Positions 46,841-56,330 of a stretch of 64,000 nt of DNA are shown piece by piece. The notes beneath the pieces are model-generated. The model ran no database searches and was not told the origin of the DNA. It worked only from the letters and a program-made list of their open reading frames with translations. Source of the DNA: Plazaster borealis (taxonomy: Eukaryota; Echinodermata; Asteroidea; Forcipulatida; Labidiasteridae). A program made the translations under genes and the position numbers. The stretch's first letter is position 1. Every line of letters begins with the position of its first letter. The stretch spans positions 48,431-112,430 of the forward strand of contig JAJGQC010000718.1 of assembly GCA_021014325.1 (NCBI GenBank), read 5' to 3'.

Positions 46841-47220
46841 CTATAAGATGTAATCATAATTTCATCAATGATAATTTAGTACAGTTCTAGTACGCCCTTT
46901 CCATCCGAGGATGTTCAAAGGCACAAATTACAATAAAAATTCCATCACAATACAAACAATGAAAAATCAAAATACATACAAGACAGCTTAAAAACACAAA
47001 AAATTACCAACTACATACAGATGCAGCATAAAATTACACAAACAATTTTTTTAAAAGCAGACACCCTCGCCCCTTTAAAAAGGAAAACAAAACACAGTAA
47101 TAAACATAGCAAAATATGAAATGAAAAGAGAGTAATATCTAGCTATGCACACAAAAATAAGCAACAACAAATGTAATTACAGACTATAATAATGCCTCCC
47201 TAAAAATGAATCTTTAATTA

Positions 47221-48475
47221 AGCCTTGTGACACGGGGCAACTTTTGCAGGCAACTTAGAGGCAGCAAAATGCAGTGCATGCTGCAGGACCACTTTGGTGG
47301 CACATGAGTAATTTTTCAGACAATAACTTCCGATCTACAAGAAAAATATGTGAACTTTCAAATGTGAATGCATTTTCTTTTTGTAAATTGCCAGCGAATT
47401 AACCCTAAGTCAAAACGGAGGTAGTGCATTCCACAACTTTGTAGCAGCCGAAACAAAGGTGTGATCGCCAAAAGAGTGCAGCATCCTACCCCTAGGATAC
47501 ACAAGTAGAATATATCACCTGTTGACCTCAGGCTTAATGCTAAGATGTTTTACAAATAATACCAACAAAACAAAAGTCATGTACCTTACCGGAACGTGTG
47601 GCTGAGTTTTTCCCCAATAAAAATGCCTTAAAATGGTATACCAAACAAAAATTAGGGACGTGACTGTTCTAAAGACTGCAGGACCCCAGTAATAGCATTC
47701 ACTGAAAATGGTTTATTTAAAGCCAATGACATCATCATACAGCAAGGCTATGGTGGCCTATGAATGCCACTCCATAACAGTGACCTTTACTATGATGTTG
47801 TTGGTTGCTGTTTGAGGTCGCCATAGGAGACTTGGAACAGGCCCCTTGAGGCTGTTATGGTCTCTAGGGGCTGAATAGACCCTTGCATAAAACCCAACGC
47901 TGCTGGTACGATGAGGTCACATGAACATTTTTATGCATCAAGAACAGCCAATGAGCTGCCTCCTTTTGCCCAAGTGAGGGCGCTGTTTGAGAGTGTGATG
48001 TCATATGCAAGGTGTCTATAATAAACAAAAACAGTAAAGAACCAGAGAGAACGACGACTCACCTTTGTCTGTGCCTTGTCCCTGACCTGCAACTCGTATC
48101 TCTCAGTAGCAATAGTTTCTGCTAGCATACTAAACTGGTTACGATAGCTGGAGAGTGGACACTAAGGAAATTATTGCTTGATCGCTTGAAGTCTCTCCTG
48201 CCTTGGTTACAACATCTGAACCCAGATCTAATGTCATCATGAACTTCAAACATTGTATCACAAGGGCCTTGTCACACAGGCAACTTCAAGGCAACCTAGA
48301 GGCAACCAACTGCAGTGCATGCTGCAGGACCACTGTGGCACATGAGTAATTTTTCAGACAATAACTTACGATCCCCAAGAAAAATATGTGAAATTTCAAA
48401 TGTGAATACCTTTTCTTTTTTGAGATTGCCTGGAACTGGATGCCAGTAAATTGCTTCGTGTGACATAGCCCTAAA
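47221..48475. repeat. Dispersed repeat pair in adjacent introns
   Basis: About 200 bp at 47,221-47,405 and at 48,264-48,475 share TGCAGTGCATGCTGCAGGAC, CACATGAGTAATTTTTCAGA and AAGAAAAATATGTGAA. They begin GCCTTGTGACAC / GCCTTGTCACAC and lie in the same orientation on either side of the 48,063 exon. Confidence 0.8.
48063..48147 (-). CDS. CEP95: CEP95-like exon
   Basis: 85 nt, acceptor CCACTCTCCAG, donor ACAAAG|GTGAGT, phase 2 in and 0 out. It reads YRNQFSMLAETIATERYELQ and then VRDKAQTK. It joins the 49,364 exon in frame (ENF-YRNQF) and the terminal exon in frame. Confidence 0.85.
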
Positions 48476-49199
48476 GGTTCAACCATTTGTGCAAATTATT
48501 TGTTGTTACTGCATCAATTCAAACCTTGCTCAAGAGGAATCCTGAACAACTTTGCTCAACGCCACAGAGTCACAGATTCATATAGCAATAATAACAGTAA
48601 TAACATCACTTTGTGACTACAAAACGCATGAAACACACATGTCTCAATGTTCGAATGAATAGCTTTGGCAGTGGCTACAAGCGGAACGCCGAAGAGTCCT
48701 TCTTCGACGATATAATTGCAGCCAACAGCCAGAGAAACCCCCTAAACAAATTTGATGTCATTTGGTTTATTGTTTGAGATAGGGATTAACGAACTTATGA
48801 CTAATTAGCATGACTTGATATGTTTGGATAGTCATACTGCTAAAAGTAAAGCACCTACAGAGATCAATTTTAAATAATTTAAAAGCTCTTGAGGGTTTCT
48901 CAAGGAGTCGAGTCAGCACACTGAATATTGTTTCAATCCGCAACGGTCCAAAAGCATCTTGGATTGACAGACGATGATCCTATTCTTGGGTTTTTTTCTT
49001 CTGTAATTTTATATTTATCCCCTTTTAAATTCCACATAATTCAACTCTTAATTAAGGCTGCCACTTGGAATTTTTAATAAATATGAAATGGAACGAAATG
49101 GAATGAAAAATTGGCGCTAATAATGGGCTAGCCCTTAACAATACTGTCCCATCCCTATTTCATACACCTGGCTTAAGAGTAGCAATTTATGGTTTATGA

Positions 49200-49312
49200 G
49201 CATTGCTCAAGGACACAAGAGTCATGATCGGGAATCAAAACTCACACTCCGATGATTCAGCCATGCGAACTAGAGTCCGGTGCACTAGACCGCTTGGCCA
49301 CGACATGTCATG
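49200..49312 (-). mobile_element. SINE family C fragment
   Basis: The minus strand reads GTGGCCAAGCGGTCTAGTGC, the tRNA-like head, then a degraded B-box region and ACTCTTGTGTCCTTGAGC. Confidence 0.7.
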
Positions 49313-49363
49313 ATAAAAATGTGTGCAGAATACAATAGAAATTATGATTTTCAAAAAGGATAC

Positions 49364-49497
49364 AAGTTTTCCAATGAGTCTATCTCATCCTGCTGTCTTT
49401 GGGACGACTCCTCTCTCTTTTCTCGGGCGTAATTTCTCAAGTCATAGATTCAAGCTTTCTGGATTTTCAGACCGTCCTCAAAGAGTCGCTTAAAAAT
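49364..49497 (-). pseudogene. CEP95: CEP95-like exon with premature TGA
   Basis: 134 nt, acceptor TCTCTGTAAG, donor AACTT|GTATCC, phase 0 in and 2 out. It reads IFKRLFEDGLKIQKA, then TGA at 49,450-49,452, then IYDLRNYAREKREESSQRQQ and DEIDSLEN in the same frame. The stop sits where relatives have a basic residue, consistent with CGA-to-TGA at a CpG. Confidence 0.8.
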
Positions 49498-49564
49498 CTT
49501 ACAGAGAAAAAATTACAAGTTATGAACCACAAGGGGGAAACTGACTGAGTAAATTTTTAAATAA

Positions 49565-49690
49565 TTCTGGGTTGAACAAAGACAAAATTGGCTAGAGTGG
49601 GACTTGAACCTGCCACGTCCAGATTAACGTTCCGGTGCCCTACCAACTGAGCTGGTGCCCTATGTTGGCAGTCTCCCAATTTTGTCAATA
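49565..49690 (-). mobile_element. tRNA-derived SINE, family A
   Basis: The minus strand has GGGAGACTGCCAACATAGGG, CAGCTCAGTTGGTAGGGCAC, CAGGTTCAAGTCCCACTC and the tail GCCAATTTTGTCTTTGTTCA. The A-box stem is altered (CACCAGCTCAG). Confidence 0.8.
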
Positions 49691-49739
49691 TCTTTGTCAA
49701 TATTTGATAAAAAAAGTAAGAAAGGAGAATTGATCTAAC

Positions 49740-49891
49740 CTGCTCCTCTTGGTCCTTCTCTTCATCATCCGTGATTTTGAACAAAGACGAAATTCATCGC
49801 AGTAACGACGGGCTCGAGCGTTGACCTGCCGCTGCTCCTGGACCTTGCTCTGCAGGGCTCGGTCTTTGGCTCGCGTCTCCTTCATCTCCCT
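49740..49891 (-). pseudogene. CEP95: CEP95-like exon with apparent 1-nt deletion
   Basis: 152 nt, acceptor TTTCGTCATGCAG, donor GAGCAG|GTTAGA, phase 0 in. It reads REMKETRAKDRALQSKVQEQ, RQVNARARRYCDEF and MMKRRTK; the last residues then leave frame and the exon ends in phase 2. The next exon starts in phase 0. A 153-nt exon would be 0-0 and would place Glu-Glu-Gln before IFKRLF, which is what family members show, so one base appears missing around 49,741-49,754. Confidence 0.78.
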
Positions 49892-50699
49892 CTGCATGAC
49901 GAAAGAGGGTTGTGGGTTTATTTACAAAATGATTACACAGCCAAAGGTTGACAACTGGGGGTTGCATTCCGCTCTGTTTGCAAAACCGTTAAAAAAAAAT
50001 GTATGTTCCCGCAAAACAACACGCGGTACGCATGTTCACGTCAATTTTTTGAACCAATCATTTTGCAGTATCTCTAATGTTTATTCTATGTGTTGGTTTA
50101 GGTTCTGCCATCTGGAGACAGAGAGTGTTCGCAGTCTTCGCTACTGCAACCGGTATGAATAGTATCCCTCCTCTAAATTTTGACTGCATTCATCCATGTA
50201 GCATTACGTAACTACTATTTTGCATAATTATTCATCACATTTAAATCAACCCTATTAAATGGCCCTATTGATACAACCGATTTGCAGAACAAATTTAAAC
50301 AAACAAACAGAAAATATACACAAATTAACATGGAGAAATAAGGTGAACAAATTTCTCTTGCTGCACATTACTGTACAAGTAAAAATTTTGGTGGGCTTGC
50401 TGTGGTAAGAAACTAATATTGCGAAAGTGCCACGCCCTTTTGTTTTACTTTGTGGGCAAAAAGAGAGTGCTCCTCGAAATGAATGGTGCATAGTTGTGGA
50501 AAAATTTGTTCAAACTTATTTTCTTATTTTACAAGCCCAGCAGAACATTAATTCTTTTACAAGTTGGGCACAATTCTTATTTGCACCCATCTCTTGGTTA
50601 TTCCTGGTAAAATTTTGAAGTGCTGAATTGATTGTCGGTGGTATTCTCTTTTTCTGCAAGAGGTTTGTCAAATAATGACTGGGTTGCAGTGGAACCATT
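49892..50699. other. Intron sequence upstream of the retrotransposon
   Basis: No exon, LTR or repeat was recognised. A copy of the sequence downstream of the pol region (candidate LTR from 56,249 or 56,870) was looked for here and not found. Confidence 0.45.
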
Positions 50700-50952
50700 T
50701 TAATTGTTGTGAGATTAGAGCCGGCGATTTTGGACTTTGTTAGGTTTGTGGGAATACTGAGGTAGTGGGTGCATGAGATGTAACGCTACAGTTGGTGGTA
50801 AATTAACCCCTTGCACTTAGCACTTACCTTTCAAATAAAATAATAACTGTTTCAGAATCAAATTTGTTTTACAAATAAAAATATCTTGAGACAATAAAAA
50901 GCACCTCACAGTCACACTAAATTTGCACTTTAAACGGACACAACAAAACAAA

Positions 50953-52344
50953 ATGGGGGAGGGAGGTTCATTTTCTCCATGTGCTCAGGCTGAACATGCT
51001 CTGTTAAAAAAAAAAATCAGAGAATTAGAGGAAGAAATTGATGTGGCATACAAAGATTTATCTAGGTCCCCGGTGACTGGTACAGAACAATTTTTGAACT
51101 CCCTTGAGGCTTTTTCATCAACCCAGCCCTCCACACCCGTGCCCAATGCTAGCTCCGCCAAAGGGGAGTCACCAATTACCTATAGTGGGTTAGACACACC
51201 TGTAGGAGTATTTACTACAGTAATGGAAGAGAGTGATGATAAAGGTATAAGTACCACTGTTACTGTGCCCGTAAGGCAGAGTAAGGTACCAAAACCTGTT
51301 ATCAGGAAAAAGGTTGTGATTAATGAAAGAGTAGCACCAATTACGTTTGACAAGTTGCCCACACCAAAAGCTACTTCCACTCCAAGTGTAAAGCAGGTTA
51401 TGGCACCAGCATCTAACGTTACTCAACCTGGTTTGTCTACTCTTGAGTCTACTTCTATCCCTAGTGTAAGACCGAAGATGTCGGCACCACCATCGTACTA
51501 TTCCCAGTCTGGTGTGCAAAATGTTAGTGTAGCAGAGCCCAAACCTGTTGTGATGCCAGAACCGTATAACGGACAGACTACTCTGTTTGAAGATTGGTTG
51601 ATGAATTTTTAATTGTGTAGTAACATAAATGGTTGGTCTGAAACTCAGAAATGTACATTTTTAGCTGTAAGACTTAGAGGGACAGCATTACATGTCTACA
51701 CTGACTTGTCGGCTGAAGATCGAGCCAATTATGCTACAGTTGTTCAAGCATTGAAGAATAGGTTTGATAGAGCCAAGCAGACAGATTTGTATAAGGTACA
51801 GCTACGAGCTAGGGTATGCAAGTCTGGGGAGAGTTTGTCAGAAGTGGCTGCAGCCATGCGCAGATTAACCAATAGAGCCTATCCAGCAGTGGCACATAGT
51901 GTGCGAGATGATATTGCGAAAGACCAGTTTGTGGAAGCGCTAGACTCTCGTAGCACTCGCCTTCATGTACGACGCAACAAACCTGTAACACTTGAGGATG
52001 CACTGACACTGGCCATAAAAGAAGAGATGCTCGTGTCCCTAGAAAACCAGAAAGATAATGGTAAAGTGGTTTCTCAGACTAATACTGAACAGGTTGCTAG
52101 TCCCAAAACAGTTGCAACATGTTCTTCTGTTCCTGATAGTCAAAGTCGCTTTGATGAACTTAGCAAGAAGGTACAGGCGCTTGCAAAGGCAGTTGAATCA
52201 TTGGTACAGAACAGACAGCGATGAAAAGACATTGTTTGTTGGACATGTGATGAAAGAGGGCATGTGCGAGCAAACTGTCCACAAAATAAAACTAACAAGA
52301 CAGCACATACTAACACGACTAACAAACCAGAGTCCGAAAACTAA
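50953..52344 (+). pseudogene. Retrotransposon gag with CCHC knuckle, two stops
   Basis: It starts at ATG 50,953 (MGEGGSF); an upstream in-frame ATG at 50,923 is possible. A Ser/Thr/Pro-rich N-terminus is followed by the gag core with EPYNGQTTLFEDWL and YATVVQALKNRFDRAKQ. TAA at 51,610-51,612 and TGA at 52,222-52,224 interrupt one continuous frame. The knuckle C-x2-C-x4-H-x4-C lies at 52,237-52,278, after the second stop, and the frame ends at TAA 52,342-52,344. Confidence 0.85.
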
Positions 52345-52382
52345 CATCGACTGAGTGTTTTGGGCCCAAATCTCAGTCGAGT

Positions 52383-52820
52383 ATGAAAGTTGGGGCTCAG
52401 GCAGAAAATCAGAAAAGTGGAATGTCACTCTTTGTACAGGCTAGAGTATGTCATTTTGATGTTAGATTTCTGATTGACTCCGGGTCGTCACATACGATAA
52501 TTCATTCCAGAGTGTGGAACGAGTTTCCAAATGAAGTCAAAGAAAATCTTAGACCCCATTTGACTCCTTTAGTTACCGCTGGTGGAAACCTGTTAGATGT
52601 GATGGGTGAAGCAACTGTCACAGCAGATGTGACACAAGCAGGTATTTTTGGGATCTGATTTTTTAGAGCAACATCATGCAGTACTCGATTTTGCACAGGG
52701 TAAACTTTTAATTGATAATTGTTCCGTCCCTTTACACCGAGAAGTTGATAATCCAAAGTGTTGTCGTGTATGCAGAGTAGAGACTGTGACAATACCATCA
52801 AGTCTGAAATTGTACTAAGT
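52383..52820 (+). pseudogene. Retrotransposon aspartic protease region
   Basis: VRFLIDSGSSHTIIHSRVW contains the D-S-G active site at 52,476-52,484. A frameshift occurs near 52,645; in the next frame LGSDFLEQHHAVLDF continues the fold. A further frame change follows at about 52,800 before the linker that leads to reverse transcriptase. Confidence 0.82.
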
Positions 52821-53043
52821 GGGAAAATAAGAGTAAGAGGGACCTTGCCGAAGTTAGGCATGATTGAGGCTAATCCGCAGTACTACAAAAATTCTGCTGG
52901 TGTAGTGTTGGGCAGAACTTTGGTTAGTCCCAAAAACCTAATCATACCCTTGCGTGTTATTAACCCGACGCCCTCAGATCTTGTTTTATACAGGGGAACC
53001 AATGTGGCCTTACTACAGCATGTGACCGAAGTGACAATCCGAC

Positions 53044-54066
53044 ATGGCAAATGACTCGTCTTGCCAGCCTGCTGAGTTGGGGCCATCCCTCACAAAGCTG
53101 TTGGAAAGGAGTTCAGAGGGGTTGACGACTACACAACATGACTCACTGCAACACCTACTCCATAAACATCAAGGTGCTTTTACGGGTGAAGATGGGGCAA
53201 TAGGGAAAACTAAAGACGCGTATCATCGAATCGACACGGGTGATGCTCGACCTATAAAACAACATGCTCGTCGGGTAACTATCAGCCAACGAACTGAAGT
53301 TCAACAACAGGTAGAAGACATGCTCAAGCAAGATGTTATTCGCCCTTCACACAGTCCCTGGGCATCACCAGTTGTATTGGTCCAGAAAAAAGATGGTATG
53401 TTAAGATTTTGTATTGACTATCGTAAATTGAACCAAGTCACCAAGAAGGATGCCTATCCACTTCCCCGCATAGATGACAGCTTAGATGCATTGGCTGGTT
53501 CATGTTGGTTTTCAACACTGGATTTGGCGTCTGGTTATTGGCAGACTGAAGTTCATCCCAATGACCGTGACAAGACAGCGTTCACTACGAGTGCTGGTCT
53601 GTATGAATTTAATGTTCTTCCTTTTGGGTTATGTAATGCGCCAAGTACTTTTGAAAGATTAATGGAAGTGGTCCTTCAAGGACTCCAGTGGGAGATTTGT
53701 CTTATATACCTGGATAATGTGATTGTATTTTCTCAAACATTTGATGAACATATTGAATGGCTGACAACAGTATTTAGTGCATTTCAGAACTCCGGGTTGA
53801 AACTGAAGCCGAAGAAGTGTTCTTTGACGCGCCGAGAGGTACTGTATCTTGGGCATGTGGTGTCGCCTAATGGTATATCAGCAGATCCTAAGAAGGTTCG
53901 GAGAATACATGAGTGGCCTACCCCATGTTGCGTGACTGACGTCAGAATTTTTCTTGGACTCTGTTCGCACTACCGTAAGTTTGTGACTGGGTTCGCCCAT
54001 ATTGCCACCCCTCTCCATAGACTTACACAGAAGGCTGCCAAGTTTATTTGGACTGAAGAGTGCTAG
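53044..54066 (+). pseudogene. Retrotransposon reverse transcriptase, YxDD altered
   Basis: 340 codons. Motifs in order are SPWASPVVLVQKKDG, FCIDYRKLN, STLDLASGYWQ, LPFGLCNAPSTFERLM, YLDN, LYLGHVVSPNGI and LGLCSHYRKFV. The catalytic YxDD box reads YLDN (AAT at 53,716-53,718), so the second catalytic aspartate is lost. The frame stops at TAG 54,064-54,066 just before the RNase H domain. Confidence 0.9.
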
Positions 54067-54540
54067 ACGGCATTCCAAAAATTGAAAGCAGCACTCACCA
54101 CATCTCCAATTTTTGCTTACCCAGATGTCAACAAGAGTTTCGTTCTAGACACGGATGCCAGTGATAGGGGCATAGGAGCTAGCTGTGTTGTCACAGGTAC
54201 ACGATAGCAAGGAGAGAGTTATTTGTTACGCTAGCCGAACCCTCGGCAAAGCTGAACGTTGTTACAGTGTGACTCGTCGAGAGCTACCAGCCATGGTCAC
54301 ATACATCCGTCATTTTAAACACTACCTGTATGGCCAACATTTCAACCTGCAAACTAACCATGGATCCTTGAGATGGTTATACAATTTTAAGGAGCCTGAG
54401 GGCCAGGTGGCCAGATGGTTAGAATTTCTTGTTGCATATAACTTTGACATCCTACACAGGCCCGGTACCAAACATCTCATACTGATGCCATGTCTAGATA
54501 CCCAACTCCGCCAGAACATTGTGAAGCTATCCAGATGCCT
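54067..54540 (+). pseudogene. Retrotransposon RNase H region
   Basis: FVLDTDASDRGIGA follows the TAG. A frame change near 54,190 leads into ERVICYASRTLGKAE, RRELPAMV and HFNLQTNHGSLRWLYNF. The usual TDH block reads TNH (AAC at 54,356-54,358), removing another conserved acidic residue. A second frame change near 54,485 enters the integrase frame. Confidence 0.85.
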
Positions 54541-55794
54541 AGATGGGACACGGAAGAAGTGAAAACAGCACAATTAGCAGATCCGCTGATAGCCCCTATT
54601 CTCCGTGGGAAGACAAGTGGTCAAAAGCCAGAGTTTGCGTCGATCAGTAATTCTGATGGTGTTACAAAGGGGTACTGGTTTCAATGGGATCAGCTGGAAC
54701 TGCACAATGGTGTTCTATACAGACGTTGGAAGGACAGCTTGGGTCAGAATTCTCATCTTCTGTTGGTAGTTCCTACTGCATGGCAAGAGGAAGTGATGGA
54801 GCGAGCGCATGATGGGCCTGGAGGTGGACATCTTGGCATCACAAAAACAGTACAGAAGGTAAAGAACAACTATTTTTGGGTTGGATGTGCTCGTGATGTC
54901 AAAACATGGGTTCGACAGTGTCTGAAATGTCCAAGCAAGAAGTCCCCTATTCCGAAGCGTCGTGCTGCTCTTACGTCAATGCCTGTGGGTGCTCCTATGG
55001 AATGGATACCTCTCGACATCATGGGCCCCTTACCATTATCCACAAGAGGAAATCGATATGTGCTAGTGGTCTCGGAATAGTTCACAAAATGGACTGAATC
55101 GTATCCGATACCTAACCAAGAAGCTGCAACAGTTGCCCGTGTACTGGTTGATGAGTTTGTGTGTAGGTACGGGGTACCATTTGCACTTCATAGTGACCAA
55201 GGGAAGAATTTTGAGTCGTCTCTTTTCCAGAATATTTGTCAACTTTTAGGTATTAAAAAGACACGAACGACGGCGTATCATCCACAGTCGGACGGCCTCG
55301 TTGAACGTTTCAACAAAACTTTGCAATCTATGATAACCATGTACGTAAAGGAGGATCAAACTGACTGGGACGAGCATCTCCCCTATGTTATGATGGCATA
55401 CAGAGCGAGTGAGCAGGCTTCAACAAAAGCAACACCCAACTTTCTGATGTTTGGGAGAGAAATAAACATTTCTCTTGACCTGCTGGCTGGTCCAATTCCT
55501 GGAAGGCAGCCTGGCAACACAGATTCATATGCACACAGACTTCATCACAACCTCAGAGATGCATATGAGAAGGTGCGTACAAACACTAAAAGAGCACAAG
55601 AGCGACAGAAGCGTCTTTACGACACCCAGCAGATAGGAACTCCATTCATTGAAGGTGACCTAGTGTGGCTCTACACTTATCAGAAAAAGCGAGGACGAAG
55701 CCCAAAACTACAAGCTTTTTGGAAGGGCCCCTTCAAGGTGGTGGAGAAGTTGTCTGACGCAAACTACCGAATTCGACATACTGTAATTCGGTAA
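54490..55794 (+). pseudogene. Retrotransposon integrase with GPF module
   Basis: An HHCC zinc region (GGGHLGITKTVQKV, CLKCPSKK) precedes the DDE core: WIPLDIMGPLP, FALHSDQGKNFESS and TTAYHPQSDGLVERFNKT. TAG at 55,078-55,080 interrupts the frame shortly after the first aspartate. The C-terminal KLQAFWKGPFKVVEKL is a GPY/F module; the frame ends at 55,794, and FQIVHFDRLKPYE continues in another frame. Confidence 0.9.
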
Positions 55795-55940
55795 TTGTGG
55801 TGGAAGGTTCCAGATCGTGCATTTTGATCGTCTCAAACCTTATGAGGCACGTCAAACACCCAACGCTAGTTCGGAGGATGCAGCTCGTCCAATGAGGACA
55901 GAGCAACCGGTCCATTCAGAGGAGAATGACAACCCTGCAG

Positions 55941-56094
55941 TCGATTTCACCAAACTCTTCCTAACTTAGGATTAATCCTAGGCAATGCTAAGAGATAGGA
56001 CTAGTCTTAAGTACTGGTCCTAACTTAAGACTAGTCCTATCTCTTAGCATTGCCTAGGATTAATCCTAAGTTAGGAAGAGTTTGGTGAAATCGA
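55941..56094. repeat. Full-length palindromic MITE, copy 2, nested
   Basis: 154 bp, near-perfect inverted repeat from TCGATTTCACCAAACTCTTC to its complement, centred at about 56,017. It shares end and inner blocks (TAGGCAATGCTAAGAGATAG) with the copy at 3,958-4,140. It lies in the 3' part of the Ty3 element, so it was inserted after that element. Confidence 0.9.
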
Positions 56095-56330
56095 CGGCTG
56101 AACAATCTCAAGACCAGTCAACGGAAGCAACCTTGATGAACGAAGCGGTGGAGAGCCAAGCCGAAATAGAAGAGCCATGAAACATTACTAATTCACCACT
56201 ACCTATACCTACCAGACTCGGACGAAGACGGAATGCCCCGGCTTGGATGAGAGCCGGCAATTTTGAACTTTGTTAAGGTGGTGGGTACATGTATGTAATG
56301 CTATAAACTGGCAGATAAGAATCTCATTTG

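Larger units (their letters stand above)
50700..56330 (+). mobile_element. Ty3/Gypsy retrotransposon, degenerate
   Basis: Gag, CCHC zinc knuckle, aspartic protease, reverse transcriptase, RNase H and integrase follow in Ty3 order on the plus strand, opposite to the host CEP95-like gene. Reading frames are broken by at least five in-frame stops and several frameshifts, and one active-site residue of reverse transcriptase is changed. Clear LTRs are missing. A diverged direct repeat (AGAGCCGGCGATTTTGGACT at about 50,717 and AGAGCCGGCAATTTTGAACT at about 56,249) is the only terminal-repeat candidate. A palindromic MITE lies within the 3' part. Confidence 0.9.
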
